Origin: Paenibacillus glycanilyticus
Lineage (GTDB): Bacteria > Bacillota > Bacilli > Paenibacillales > Paenibacillaceae
Length of the DNA stretch: 64,000 bases
Direction: 5' to 3'
Assembly: GCF_023715145.1 (NCBI RefSeq)
Contig: NZ_JAMBNP010000003.1
Coordinates: forward strand, 248,001-312,000
Part shown: positions 53,479 through 63,580 of the stretch, one piece after another
Layout: each line of letters opens with the position of its first letter
How positions within the stretch are numbered: position 1 is the stretch's first letter
Translations under genes and position numbers: made by a program
The notes under the pieces: generated by a model
What the model was told of the DNA's origin: nothing
Database searches by the model: none
The model's input: only the letters and a program-made list of their open reading frames with translations

Positions 53479-54189
53479 ATGATGAAGCGCAATAAACGTT
53501 TGAAAATGACCGTCCTCGCGGCTTCGCTGGCGCTTGGCTTAAGCCTTGCGCCAGCCCAGGGCTGGGCGGCTAACCAGGCGAGCGATCGGGCGCCGCAGCA
53601 GGTTTGCGTTAACCCGGCAGCCGAGAAGCTGAAGGATGATCTCCGGCTTCTGTGGATCGACCATGCCGTATGGACGCGCAATACGATGATCAGCATGCTG
53701 GCGGGGATCGAGGATGCTAACCCGGTGCTCCAGCGGCTGCTGAGGAATCAGCAGGATATCGGCAATGCGATTAAGCCTTATTACGGCGAAGAAGCCGGCA
53801 ATAAGCTGGCCGTGCTGCTTAAGGAGCATATCGAACTGGCCGGCAAAGTGATTACGGCGGCGAAGGACGGCAACAAGAGGGATTTCGAGAAATACAACAA
53901 GGAGTGGTATCGGAACGCCGACGATATCGCGAAATTTCTGAGCGGCGCCAATCCGAACTGGGCTTACGCCGATCTGAAGCAGATGCTCGATAAGCATCTG
54001 GATCTGCTGGCGGCCAATCTCACGGCAAGGCTGGCGAAGGATTGGGAGAAGGATATTGCCGCTTACGACGAAGGGCAGAAGCATCTGATGATGCTCTCCG
54101 ATGCGCTTGCCGCCGGTATCGTCAAGCAGTTCCCCGGGAAGTTTGGCGTTCCGGCAGCGGGAAGCCTGGTTCCCCGGGCTAATCCATAA
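53479..54189 (+). CDS. secreted all-helical protein of unknown function
   Basis: 236 residues. A signal peptide ends near AQGWAA; the mature protein is predominantly helical, with LRLLWIDHAVWTRNTMIS, RLLRNQQDIGNAIKPYYG, LLKEHIELAGKVI and EWYRNADDIAKFLSGANP as recognisable conserved blocks. Related Paenibacillus proteins are often labelled acetylglutamate kinase, but there is no amino-acid kinase fold here and that label should not be copied. The His/Glu pattern in LLKEHI and the Tyr-Tyr-Gly block hint at a four-helix bundle ligand site. Function unknown. Confidence 0.75.
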   Translation: MMKRNKRLKMTVLAASLALGLSLAPAQGWAANQASDRAPQQVCVNPAAEKLKDDLRLLWIDHAVWTRNTMISMLAGIEDANPVLQRLLRNQQDIGNAIKPYYGEEAGNKLAVLLKEHIELAGKVITAAKDGNKRDFEKYNKEWYRNADDIAKFLSGANPNWAYADLKQMLDKHLDLLAANLTARLAKDWEKDIAAYDEGQKHLMMLSDALAAGIVKQFPGKFGVPAAGSLVPRANP

Positions 54190-54223
54190 GAGTCGGACCA
54201 ATCGTTAACAGCATAGACAAGAT

Positions 54224-54257
54224 AGACTGTCCCGTTAGCCCGGGACAGTCTTTTTTT
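54224..54257 (+). terminator. terminator of the secreted protein gene
   Basis: AGACTGTCCCG (54224-54234) pairs with CGGGACAGTCT (54241-54251), followed by T6. Confidence 0.88.
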
Positions 54258-54363
54258 CGATTAAACAGACTTATTTGTCGGGTGTTCATCTCTCACTTCT
54301 CCGGTTTTGCCGCTGCCTGTCTCATTAGATAATAGAGTCATAGCAGGAGTAACAGAAACGGAG

Positions 54364-56364
54364 ATGTGGCGAGATATGAAATTTGGCGTTTGTTATTATC
54401 CGGAGCATTGGCCGGAAGAGCGCTGGCCGCTGGACGCGAAGCTGATGCGGCTGGCCGGCATTAATGTCGTGCGTATCGGTGAGTTCTCCTGGTCCAAGCT
54501 CGAACGAAGAGAGGGCGAGTACAGCTTCGAGTGGCTGGACAAGAGCTTGTCCATCCTCGCTTCCGAAGGTATTCAGGTCGTATTGGGCACGCCAACCGCT
54601 ACCCCGCCCAAATGGATCATGGACCGTCATCCTGATATATACATGCGCGATAACAAAGGGATTGTCCGGGGCTTTGGCCACAGGAGGCATTATTGCTACA
54701 ACAATCCAGACTACCATGCGCATGTCCGCTCTATCGTGACCAAGATGGCGGAGAGGTACGGCGGCCACCGGAGCGTTATCGCCTGGCAGATTGACAACGA
54801 GTTTGGCTGCACGGATACAACGCGGTGTTACTGCCAGAATTGCCGTACCGCCTTCCAGCAATGGCTGGAGGACAAGTATAAGGACATTGATAACCTGAAT
54901 GAGCAGTGGGGAACGGTGTTCTGGAGCCAGATTTACAATGCGTTTAGCGAAATTGAACTGCCTGGCTACACGGTGTTTCCGCTTCATAATCCCGGAATGG
55001 AGCTGGACTTCCGGCGTTTCTCTTCGGATTCGGCAGTTCGGTTCCAGAAGATACAGCTGGAGCTTATCCGTTCCATTGCTCCAAACCAGCCTATCACCCA
55101 TAACATGATGGGCATGTTTAACGAAATCAATGATTTTGACTTGTCGATAGAGCTGGATTTCACGTCACTGGACAGCTACCCGAACCTGATGTTCACCGAC
55201 AAGCCCGACCCTCGTAACGCGGCACTGGCCCTTGACGCAACGCGAGGCTTCAAGCAGTCGAACTTCTGGGTGATGGAGCATCAGAGCGGCCCGCCCGGCG
55301 GGAACCTTCTCTTCCCGACCCCAAGGCCGGGCGAGCTCCGCAAATGGACCTATCAATCGATTGCCCATGGAGCGGATGCCATCCTGTACTTCCGGTGGAG
55401 AACTTGTTTATTCGGGGCCGAGCAGTTCTGGCACGGTCTTCTGCCGCATGACGGCATCCCCGGCAGACGCTACGATGAAGCGGCCCGTACGGGAGAAGAG
55501 CTGCAGAGGCTGCTGCCTCTCATGGAGGGAATCGGCAGCGGCGCGGAGGTTGCGATAATCCGCTCCTACGAGAATGAATGGACGATGGAGGTGCAGCCGC
55601 AGACCTTCGAGCACCGTTACGACCGGCAGCTGACGGCCTACTACCGCCACTTCTACAATAGCCGGGTTCCGGTTGACATCATCTCGGACGACAGTTCCTT
55701 CGAAAGCTATAAGCTGATTGTCCTGCCGCATTACATGATGGCGAAGCCGGGTGTTGCCGAGAGGCTGGAGCGTTACACGGCCGCTGGAGGCACGGTGGTG
55801 CTAGATATTCGCGCCGGAACAAAGCTGTGGAACAACCGGATGGACGATGCAACGCTGCCGGGAGCATTCAGGGAGCTGCTCGGGATTCGAATTTCCGATT
55901 ACGGCACGCTTCGGAAGGGCGAAACGCGCCGGATTGCAGCCGCTAGCGGCGAGACTGTCGGACATGGAACGGTCTGGTATGATGTCATCGCTTGCGAGAA
56001 GGCGGAAGCCATCGCATGGTATGCCGACGATTACATGGCCGGCACACCGGCGGCCACGCGCAACGCTGTGGGCGCAGGCAACGCTTATTATTTTGGCATT
56101 GGAGCCGATCCTGACTGCATGCGCAGCCTTATGGGGCAGGTATGCGAATCGGCGAACATCGTCCCGATTGCCGGCATATCCGCGCCAGAGGAGGTGGAGC
56201 TGGCGAGAAGGGCTGACAGCACGCAGCGGTTTATCTTTGCGATTAATCATGCCGGAGAGGAACTAAGCATTCAGCTTGCCGTCCCGATGCGGGAGTTGAT
56301 CTCGGATCGCGTGCTGGAAGGTACAGTCGTTATTCCTGCCTATGGCGTGTATGTATTTGCCTAG
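54364..56364 (+). CDS. GH42 beta-galactosidase
   Basis: 666 residues. MKFGVCYYPEHWPEERW opens the TIM barrel. The acid/base is Glu146 (QIDNEFGC) and the nucleophile Glu305 (WVMEHQSG); the Cys cluster GCTDTTRCYCQNC is the usual GH42 zinc site. A trimerisation domain (about 390-600) and a C-terminal beta domain follow. No signal peptide, so it cleaves imported galactosides in the cytoplasm. The ATG at 54364 is chosen, though an ATG at 54376 (MKFG) is also possible. It leads a sugar-transport operon. Confidence 0.93.
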   Translation: MWRDMKFGVCYYPEHWPEERWPLDAKLMRLAGINVVRIGEFSWSKLERREGEYSFEWLDKSLSILASEGIQVVLGTPTATPPKWIMDRHPDIYMRDNKGIVRGFGHRRHYCYNNPDYHAHVRSIVTKMAERYGGHRSVIAWQIDNEFGCTDTTRCYCQNCRTAFQQWLEDKYKDIDNLNEQWGTVFWSQIYNAFSEIELPGYTVFPLHNPGMELDFRRFSSDSAVRFQKIQLELIRSIAPNQPITHNMMGMFNEINDFDLSIELDFTSLDSYPNLMFTDKPDPRNAALALDATRGFKQSNFWVMEHQSGPPGGNLLFPTPRPGELRKWTYQSIAHGADAILYFRWRTCLFGAEQFWHGLLPHDGIPGRRYDEAARTGEELQRLLPLMEGIGSGAEVAIIRSYENEWTMEVQPQTFEHRYDRQLTAYYRHFYNSRVPVDIISDDSSFESYKLIVLPHYMMAKPGVAERLERYTAAGGTVVLDIRAGTKLWNNRMDDATLPGAFRELLGIRISDYGTLRKGETRRIAAASGETVGHGTVWYDVIACEKAEAIAWYADDYMAGTPAATRNAVGAGNAYYFGIGADPDCMRSLMGQVCESANIVPIAGISAPEEVELARRADSTQRFIFAINHAGEELSIQLAVPMRELISDRVLEGTVVIPAYGVYVFA

Positions 56365-56409
56365 ATGAACCAACGAAAGACAAACCTGCTGTCAAGAAAG
56401 GAGACTAAC

Positions 56410-57378
56410 ATGGCCAAACCCGCCAAAACACTAACGAATCAAGAGATTGTTCAACCGGCCGGGAAGAAGGCGGGCAAAAGCCTCGTCATACGTAGACAGT
56501 ATCAGCTGCTGCTCATGTCAACGCCTTTCGTGCTTCTCGTTATGCTGTTTTCCTTCGGTCCGCTATGGGGCTGGATCATGGCCTTTCAGCATTACAAAGT
56601 AGCCTTGGGCCTTTGGCAATCGCCGTGGGCAGGCTTTGATAACTTCGAGCTGCTCTTCCGGGATCCGCAGTTCTTTAACGCGCTGCGCAATACCGTCGTC
56701 ATGGGGGTACTGAATCTGGTGACGGGCTTTGTGGGCGCGATCGGGCTCGCGCTGCTCTTGAACGAAGTGCGATTCGTATTCTTCAAGCGGGTCATTCAGA
56801 CATTGACGTACATCCCGCATTTCGTGTCCTGGGTTGTTATCGCGAACATCTTCGCAACGCTCTTGTCCCCGGATGCCGGCGTTGTGAACGCGATTCTGAT
56901 GAAGCTGGGATTTATCCAGGAACCGCTCTATTTTCTCGGGGAGGAAAAATGGTTCTGGTGGATTCACACGGCGGCGAACTTCTGGAAGGAGCTTGGCTGG
57001 AATACGATTATCTACCTTGCGGTGCTTGTAGGCCTTAATCCGGAGCACTATGAAGCCGCGGAAGTCGACGGGGCAACGAGGTGGCACAAGATGCGCTATA
57101 TCTCCATTCCGGGCATTATGCCAACAGCCGTCCTGCTTCTTATTCTGAGCGTTGGCTGGATCGTGCAAAGCGGGTATGAATCGCAATTCCTGCTTGGAAA
57201 TCCGGTAGTTATAAACCGCTCCGAGGTGCTGGATCTCTATGCACTGAATTACTCGACCAGCATAGGCGATTATTCATACGGGGTAGCGGTCAGTATGTTC
57301 AAATCAATCGTCAGTCTTGTGCTTGTCCTGCTGGTCAATTACGCAGCGAAGAAAACATCCGGCAGCCGTTTATTCTAA
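56410..57378 (+). CDS. carbohydrate ABC permease (LplB/YteP-like)
   Basis: About 322 residues with six membrane helices after a 35-residue charged N-terminus. The EAA loop EAAEVDGATRWHKMRYISIP contacts the ATPase. The LplB/YteP group imports oligosaccharides in Paenibacillus and Bacillus. AAGGAG precedes the ATG at 56410, 45 bases after the galactosidase stop. It pairs with the next permease. Confidence 0.9.
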   Translation: MAKPAKTLTNQEIVQPAGKKAGKSLVIRRQYQLLLMSTPFVLLVMLFSFGPLWGWIMAFQHYKVALGLWQSPWAGFDNFELLFRDPQFFNALRNTVVMGVLNLVTGFVGAIGLALLLNEVRFVFFKRVIQTLTYIPHFVSWVVIANIFATLLSPDAGVVNAILMKLGFIQEPLYFLGEEKWFWWIHTAANFWKELGWNTIIYLAVLVGLNPEHYEAAEVDGATRWHKMRYISIPGIMPTAVLLLILSVGWIVQSGYESQFLLGNPVVINRSEVLDLYALNYSTSIGDYSYGVAVSMFKSIVSLVLVLLVNYAAKKTSGSRLF

Positions 57379-57410
57379 GCCATGCCGGCGTGCCAAGGAG
57401 GTGAGAGAAC

Positions 57411-58301
57411 ATGTTAGTCAGGCGGTCTATAGGAGATGTCATCTTTAGTGCACTCAACTACATCCTGCTGCTGGTGCTTGGAATCGGAACGTTGTTCCCG
57501 TTCCTCAATCTGGCTGCCATCTCCTTGAACGATGCGGGCGATACGCTGAAGGGCACCATCTATGTCTGGCCCCGCGTCTTCACCCTGGAGAACTACAGCA
57601 CGATTTTCGCCAATGACGGTCTGGCGGCAGCGGCGGTCCGTTCGGTCATCCGGACGGTCGTAGGCACGGCGCTTGGCGTTCTATGTACGGCCATGCTCGC
57701 TTACGCGCTGAGCAGGAGGGAGTTCTTCCTCCGCAAGCCGTTCAACATCATTCTGATTATTACGATGTACGTCAATGGCGGTCTAATCCCGTTTTATCTG
57801 CTGGTCAAAAATATCGGACTCATGAATCATGCAGCCGTCTATATCCTGCCGATGCTGATCGGAGTGTTTAACGTCATCATTATGCGAAGTTATTTCGAGC
57901 AGCTGCCGGAAGGAATTGTCGAGTCGGCCAAGATCGATGGCGCATCGGATTTTCAGATTCTGTTCCGCATCGTGCTTCAGATCAGCTTGCCCGTGTTATC
58001 GACGATTACGCTGTACATCGCTGTTCAGCATTGGAACTCCTGGTTCGACAATTATCTATACGCGAGCAGGAACGAGAACCTCAACCTGCTGCAATATGAG
58101 CTGCAAAAGATTCTGATCAGCTCCGTCAACCAGGTCATGAGCGCCAATACCCACATCGATGCAACGGATGCCAGAAGGACCAATCCGGAGACGATCCGGG
58201 CGGCTATGACAATCATCGTCACCCTGCCGATTCTGCTGGTTTACCCGTTCCTGCAAAAGTATTTTGTTAAAGGCATGACCTTCGCTGCCATGAAGGAATA
58301 G
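57411..58301 (+). CDS. carbohydrate ABC permease (LplC/YtcP-like)
   Basis: 296 residues, six helices, EAA loop ESAKIDGASDFQILFRIV. LplC/YtcP type, with the typical C-terminal KGMTFAAMKE. AAGGAGGTGAGAG precedes the ATG. No ATPase gene lies here; systems of this type share an MsmX-like ATPase encoded elsewhere. Confidence 0.9.
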   Translation: MLVRRSIGDVIFSALNYILLLVLGIGTLFPFLNLAAISLNDAGDTLKGTIYVWPRVFTLENYSTIFANDGLAAAAVRSVIRTVVGTALGVLCTAMLAYALSRREFFLRKPFNIILIITMYVNGGLIPFYLLVKNIGLMNHAAVYILPMLIGVFNVIIMRSYFEQLPEGIVESAKIDGASDFQILFRIVLQISLPVLSTITLYIAVQHWNSWFDNYLYASRNENLNLLQYELQKILISSVNQVMSANTHIDATDARRTNPETIRAAMTIIVTLPILLVYPFLQKYFVKGMTFAAMKE

Positions 58302-58372
58302 GCAGCCAAGATTAGTGTTGTCGGATCCATGAATCCGGTGATATTATCATGACAAGATGAGAGGGTGTCCAT

Positions 58373-60106
58373 ATGTCAAAGACATGGAAAAAAGGGTTAA
58401 CACTGATGGCGGCTTCGGTTATGCTTACGGGTGTAATGGCCGGCTGCTCCTCCAATAACAACGGGGGCGGCAATACGGAAGCTTCGAACAACGGCGGTAA
58501 CGCGCAGGCAACCAATGCCACAAATGAAGGCGCTTCCACGGAGCCGACGAAGGCGCCGGTTGAGCCGATTACTTACACCATGAATACAGCGGACGAGAAG
58601 CTGACCTGGGATACGCCGATTCAGAAGATTTTTACCGAGAAAACAGGCGTTTCCTTCAAATACGATCTGATCGTAGGCGAAGAAACGCAAAAGCAGGATC
58701 TGTGGCTCGCTTCCGGCGACTATCCGGACATTATGGCCATGGGCCCGCAGGAAATCCAGAAATATAAAGACGGCGGCGCCCTTGTTCCGCTGAATGATCT
58801 GATCGATCAATACGGCCCGAACATTAAAGAGAAGTTCGGCGAATACTTTAACCTCCTCAAGGATGCGGACGGCAAGATCTGGTCCATCTACGGCGTGAAC
58901 AAAAGCCGTGAAGCCAAAGCCGACGCCGCCGCAAGCTTTATTGTCCAATACGACGTGCTTAAGGAAGCGGGTTATCCGCAGATTAAGACGCTCGACCAGC
59001 TTTACGAAATCCTCAAAGCCTACAAAGAAAAACACCCGCAGATTGACGGCAAAGACACGATCGGCTTCTCCGGCGCTATGGCTGGCTGGCAGGTCAACAT
59101 CGAATACAACAATCCGATTATCAGCGCATCGGGATTGCCTGACCACGGCAACTTCCGGATTGACGCGAATGGCAAGGTAGAGTATAACCCGGTCTCCGAA
59201 GACGCGAAGAAATATTATTCCTTCCTGAACAAGCTTTATCAGAACGGGCTTTATGACAAAGAAGCCTTCTCGCAGGACGATCTGCAGAAGAAGCTGGCGC
59301 AAGGCCGCGTACTAGCAGCTTACGCACCAAAATGGATGGTCGGCAACGTAGAAACGCAATTCCGTCTTGACGGGCATGCGGAGCGTCAATACGCGTACCT
59401 GCCGCTGTTCTTCTCGGAGGATACGGTAGATCAATCGAATACGGTTGTTCCGACCTTCGCCGGCAGCTTGCAATGGGCGGTAACAACGTCCGCGAAAAAT
59501 CCGGAGCGCTTTATCCAATTCATCGATTACTTGTTCTCGGATGAAGGCCAGATTTTATCGCAATGGGGTATTGAAGGAACGCATTACGAAGTGAAGGACG
59601 GCAAGCGCACCCTGCTGCCGGCGGAGCTGGAAGCACGCAAGAATGATCCTGACCACGGCACCAAAGAAGGCTTTACGAGCAACGGCACGGGCAGCGGCTC
59701 CTGGTTCAACGTTGGCGACGGAGCGAAGCTGAGCGACGGCGATTACGCGACTCCGTTGACCAAAGACTATCAGCTCAGCCTCTATGACGATACGACCAAA
59801 GAAGTTCTCGCCAAATACGGCAAGCAAACCTGGGCGGACTTCCTGCCGCCGGCTGAAGTGGTACCGGGTTACTTATGGCAGCTGTCGCCGCCTGAGAATA
59901 TCAGCCTGCAAGCGAAGAAGATCGAGGAAGCCTGGAAGAAATATTTGCCGAAGCTTATTATGGCGAAGAGCCAGACCGACTTTGACGGCAGCTGGGACGG
60001 CATGAAGTCGACCATGGACAAAGCGGGGCTGCAAGAAGTAAATGATGCCTATACGCAGCTGTGGGCAGACTTTAACAGCAAATTTAAAGCCACCATCGGA
60101 GAATAA
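58373..60106 (+). CDS. extracellular sugar-binding lipoprotein (LplA/YtcQ-like)
   Basis: 577 residues. The lipobox GVMAGC (Cys25) is followed by an N/G/A/T-rich linker and the large CUT1-type binding fold (KIFTEKTGVSFKYDL, GDYPDIMAMGPQEI). It delivers oligosaccharides to the two permeases. GAGGG lies eight bases before the ATG. A terminator hairpin follows, separating it from the regulator pair. Confidence 0.9.
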   Translation: MSKTWKKGLTLMAASVMLTGVMAGCSSNNNGGGNTEASNNGGNAQATNATNEGASTEPTKAPVEPITYTMNTADEKLTWDTPIQKIFTEKTGVSFKYDLIVGEETQKQDLWLASGDYPDIMAMGPQEIQKYKDGGALVPLNDLIDQYGPNIKEKFGEYFNLLKDADGKIWSIYGVNKSREAKADAAASFIVQYDVLKEAGYPQIKTLDQLYEILKAYKEKHPQIDGKDTIGFSGAMAGWQVNIEYNNPIISASGLPDHGNFRIDANGKVEYNPVSEDAKKYYSFLNKLYQNGLYDKEAFSQDDLQKKLAQGRVLAAYAPKWMVGNVETQFRLDGHAERQYAYLPLFFSEDTVDQSNTVVPTFAGSLQWAVTTSAKNPERFIQFIDYLFSDEGQILSQWGIEGTHYEVKDGKRTLLPAELEARKNDPDHGTKEGFTSNGTGSGSWFNVGDGAKLSDGDYATPLTKDYQLSLYDDTTKEVLAKYGKQTWADFLPPAEVVPGYLWQLSPPENISLQAKKIEEAWKKYLPKLIMAKSQTDFDGSWDGMKSTMDKAGLQEVNDAYTQLWADFNSKFKATIGE

Positions 60107-60134
60107 GCGCAGGCAGTAAGCTGCTTTAATATCG

Positions 60135-60176
60135 CGTACGCCTTGAACACTTGTGCAAGGCGTACGTTCTTTTGCT
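60135..60176 (+). terminator. terminator after the binding protein
   Basis: CGTACGCCTTG (60135-60145) pairs perfectly with CAAGGCGTACG (60156-60166), followed by TTCTTTTGCTT. It probably reduces read-through into the regulator genes. Confidence 0.82.
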
Positions 60177-60220
60177 TCCTTGCGCGATATACGAAATTCA
60201 GGAGATGAGGGATAAGACGC

Positions 60221-62017
60221 ATGAAGATCCGGACCAAGCTCATTCTAGCCAACTTGTTCATCGTCTTATTCCTGCTCGGCTCGGTCACTTATGTGCTGAC
60301 CCAGCGCAGCAGCAAGCTTGTGCATGAGCACATCGTACAGAACGCAACCTTGTCGCTGTCGCAGATCGGACAGAACCTCGACAACCGGCTGGCCTCTTAC
60401 GAAGATGTCGCGAACACGTTGTTCCTGAATCCTTCGCTCAACCTGATTCTTGATCAGCGTTATGCGGATCAGCTGGAAGCCTACGAAGTGTACTCGGAGC
60501 AATTCCAGCCGTTTCTTTCGGCGATCCAATCAACCCGAGACGTCATGAAGGTAGATGTGTACACGGATAATCCATCCTTCTTCTTTTCCAATGTGCAGCT
60601 GCTCGACAACGAGATTCTGTCCTCCGACTGGTACAAGGAGGTTATGTCCAATAACACGGGAGGCTACTGGACGCATCCTTATCTGACTTTTCCGAAAAAA
60701 GAACCGGTCATCAGCTTCCGCAAACGGCTGAACAACGTGAACCGGGATTCGCCAAGCGTGGTGTCACTGGAGATCCGGCTCAAGAATCTCGCGCAGCTCG
60801 TTGATCTGGAGAGCAAGAACAAGCGCGTCATTTTCGCCTTGTCCGACGGGACCGTGCTGATCGACAGCGATAAGGACAACGCGGTCCAGAATATCAGCCA
60901 GCTGCCGTTTGGCGGCGAGGTGATGAGGGGAACGGACGGAAGCTTTGATCAGATGATGAATAAGGATTCCTATCAAATCCTGTACCAGACGCTTGATTCC
61001 CGGAATATTGTCAAAGGCATGAAGGTAATCGCCTTTATTCCTACGCAGGAATTATCCGCGAAGCTGCTGCAGCTCCGTTCGCTTGCCGTCCTGCTCTTTG
61101 CCGTGGCGCTTGCCGCATCCGTTCTGCTGATCTCCATCATGTCTGTCAGTTTGACCGGGCGGTTAACCGAGCTTGCGATGAAGATGAAGCGGCTGAACCG
61201 GGATAAATTCGACAGCTTTGTCGAGGTCAAAGGCAGTGACGAGGTGGCGCAGCTCGGTGAAATGTTTAACTTGATGGTCCGCAGGCTGCGAGAGCTGATC
61301 GGCGAGGTCTATCAGTCGGAGATTGACCGGAGGGAAAATGCGCTTCGGACGAAGGAAGTGGAGCTGTATGCGCTGCAGACCCAGATTAACCCGCATTTTC
61401 TGTTTAATACGCTTAATATGATCCGCGGCAAGCTGCTTATTGCCGGCGACCGGGAGAATGCCAAGGTTATCGGCCTGCTCGCCAAGTCTTTCCGCATGAT
61501 GCTGAAGAAGGGCGGGCCAACGATCCGGCTGTCGGAGGAGCTTGATTTCATATCCAGCTATCTGCAGATTCAGCAGTACCGGTTCGGCGACAAATTTACT
61601 TACGAGATTGACGTTCCTGAAGAGGAGATGGATGCGCTGGTTCCCAAGCTGTGCATCCAGCCGATTGTCGAGAATGCCATCTCCCATGGGATTGAGCTGA
61701 GTCCAAACCCTTCCCATATCCGGATAAGCGGACAGCGGCGAGGGGATGAGCTGCTTCTGATCGTCACGGACAACGGGCTTGGCATTTTCGCGGAACGACT
61801 GGCGGAAATTCAGAAGCGGTTAAGCAGCGATGACAGTTTGGCCGGCGATGCGCATATCGGTCTGCAAAATGTGCAGCACCGGCTGCGTCATCTGTTCGGG
61901 GAACGGTTCGGGCTTGAAATCTCGAGCGAGGCCGGGGCATGGACGAACGTAACGATGAGCATACCGAGGAACGAACAGGAGGAGGCGCCGGATGTACGAC
62001 GTATTAATCGTGGATGA
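60221..62017 (+). CDS. YesM-like sensor histidine kinase
   Basis: 598 residues. Two membrane helices (about 8-28 and 285-310) enclose a large extracellular sensor (Cache-like), then HAMP (about 310-365), a His_kinase domain with the phospho-His in QINPHFLFNTLN (near 391) and HATPase_c (PIVENAISHGIE, DNGLGI, IGLQNVQHRL). These kinases detect sugars, often through a binding protein, and pair with AraC-type regulators. GAGGG precedes the ATG. It overlaps the next gene by 26 bases. Confidence 0.9.
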   Translation: MKIRTKLILANLFIVLFLLGSVTYVLTQRSSKLVHEHIVQNATLSLSQIGQNLDNRLASYEDVANTLFLNPSLNLILDQRYADQLEAYEVYSEQFQPFLSAIQSTRDVMKVDVYTDNPSFFFSNVQLLDNEILSSDWYKEVMSNNTGGYWTHPYLTFPKKEPVISFRKRLNNVNRDSPSVVSLEIRLKNLAQLVDLESKNKRVIFALSDGTVLIDSDKDNAVQNISQLPFGGEVMRGTDGSFDQMMNKDSYQILYQTLDSRNIVKGMKVIAFIPTQELSAKLLQLRSLAVLLFAVALAASVLLISIMSVSLTGRLTELAMKMKRLNRDKFDSFVEVKGSDEVAQLGEMFNLMVRRLRELIGEVYQSEIDRRENALRTKEVELYALQTQINPHFLFNTLNMIRGKLLIAGDRENAKVIGLLAKSFRMMLKKGGPTIRLSEELDFISSYLQIQQYRFGDKFTYEIDVPEEEMDALVPKLCIQPIVENAISHGIELSPNPSHIRISGQRRGDELLLIVTDNGLGIFAERLAEIQKRLSSDDSLAGDAHIGLQNVQHRLRHLFGERFGLEISSEAGAWTNVTMSIPRNEQEEAPDVRRINRG

Positions 62018-63560
62018 CGAACCGGTTGCGCGGCAGTCGCTGCGTTATCTGATTGATTGGGAGGAGCTGGGCTTTACCGTTAAAGGGGAAGCGCAGGATG
62101 GACGTCAGGCGCTTGATATGCTGCGAAGCCAACATTATGCCCTGGTTCTTACCGATATTCGGATGCCAGTCTTGAACGGTCTGGAGATGGCTGCGGAGAT
62201 GCAGGAATTTACGGATACTCCGGTTGTGATCTTGAGCGGCTACGATGATTTCGCCTATGCGCGCGAGGGTCTCAGGCTTGGCGTGAAGGAATATCTGCTT
62301 AAGCCCGTTGATGAAGAGGATCTGATTGCTCTATTGAAAAAGCTGGCCGCCGGCATGCGCGAGCAGCAGCTTCTCGAGAAAAGGCAGCGCCTTGGCCTGT
62401 CGGCCGGACGGGATCAGCTTCTGCGCCGCTGGGTGCATGGGCAGATTGCAGCCCGGGAGCTGGAAGAGCAGCTTCGTCTGCTTGGACTTCATGCCAATGA
62501 AGAAAAGTATGCCTGCCTCCTGCTGGAGCTCGATTTCATTGCGGACGGAGAGATGCGGGAACGGGATACCGATCTGATGCGTTTTGCCATCCGCAATATC
62601 GCGGAGGAATTAACGAATGGCCGCGGGTATGTATTTGAGGAGTCCGAGGAGAGGATCGGCATCCTGTTAGGCGGGGCTGCCAGCGTGATGGGCGTGGATG
62701 AATGCCGGCAATGGGCGGAGAAATTGCTGTCGTCGGCGGTCAAGTATGCCAAGGCATCAGTTACGATTGGCGTTGGCGGCAGCATTAGCGGGGTAACGGA
62801 AATCAAGCAGTCCTGGAGCGAGGCGGAAGAAGCGCTGGACGGGAAGTTTTTGTCCGGGGCGGGAACCGTTCTGATGCCGCGCGGGAAAGCAGGAGCAGGA
62901 GATGGGGAGCCGGATACGCTCCGGAGCCTGGAAGCTGAAGTGCTGGAGATGGTGCGAGGCTGCCGGCGAGCGGATACGATGCGGGCATTGGCCCGGCTGT
63001 GGGAGTGCTATAGGCTGGAGCAGTTGCCGGAAAGCCGCGCCAAGATGTCGGTATTGGAGCTGCTCATTCAGCTGTTCCGGCTGATGAAGGAGCAGGGCGC
63101 AAGCCATGACCGCCTGTTTGATTCTTCCTTGGGGGATTATGAGCGAATCATGAGGATCAAGACGATGGATGAGCTGCTGCGGTTTACGGAAAGCAAGTGC
63201 GGGGATGTTGTGGATGCCATGCTTCGGACGAAGGAGGTTCGTCCGAATAAAATCGTTGCGGAAGTGAAGCGGATCGTGCTGGAGCAATACGGCGGCCCGG
63301 TCAGTCTGCGGGATGTGGCGGCTACGATCTATATGAATCCGAACTATCTTGGGAAGCTGTTCAAGGCGAACACCGATCAGTCTTTTAACGATTATGTCCT
63401 GCAGGTGCGGATGGAGAAGGCGAAGGAGCTGCTTCTTCACACGGATAAAAAAGTATACGAGATTGCCCAAGAGGTTGGCTTCAGCGAGCTTGATTGGTTC
63501 TATAAACGATTTAAAGCGTACACGGGTTTAAGTACAGGCGATTACCGGAATGCCCGCTGA
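61992..63560 (+). CDS. YesN-like response regulator with AraC output domain
   Basis: 522 residues. The receiver domain (VDDEPVAR, phospho-Asp in LVLTDIRMP, LLKPVDEEDL) covers residues 1-120; a helical middle region follows, and two AraC HTH motifs lie at about 420-520 (VSLRDVAATIYMNPNYLGKLF, cited in part; VYEIAQEVGFSELDWFYKRF). GGAGGAGG precedes the ATG inside the kinase gene, so both are made together. It should activate the transport and glycosidase genes. Confidence 0.9.
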   Translation: MYDVLIVDDEPVARQSLRYLIDWEELGFTVKGEAQDGRQALDMLRSQHYALVLTDIRMPVLNGLEMAAEMQEFTDTPVVILSGYDDFAYAREGLRLGVKEYLLKPVDEEDLIALLKKLAAGMREQQLLEKRQRLGLSAGRDQLLRRWVHGQIAARELEEQLRLLGLHANEEKYACLLLELDFIADGEMRERDTDLMRFAIRNIAEELTNGRGYVFEESEERIGILLGGAASVMGVDECRQWAEKLLSSAVKYAKASVTIGVGGSISGVTEIKQSWSEAEEALDGKFLSGAGTVLMPRGKAGAGDGEPDTLRSLEAEVLEMVRGCRRADTMRALARLWECYRLEQLPESRAKMSVLELLIQLFRLMKEQGASHDRLFDSSLGDYERIMRIKTMDELLRFTESKCGDVVDAMLRTKEVRPNKIVAEVKRIVLEQYGGPVSLRDVAATIYMNPNYLGKLFKANTDQSFNDYVLQVRMEKAKELLLHTDKKVYEIAQEVGFSELDWFYKRFKAYTGLSTGDYRNAR

Positions 63561-63580
63561 CGGGTGAGAAGGAGGAGAAG

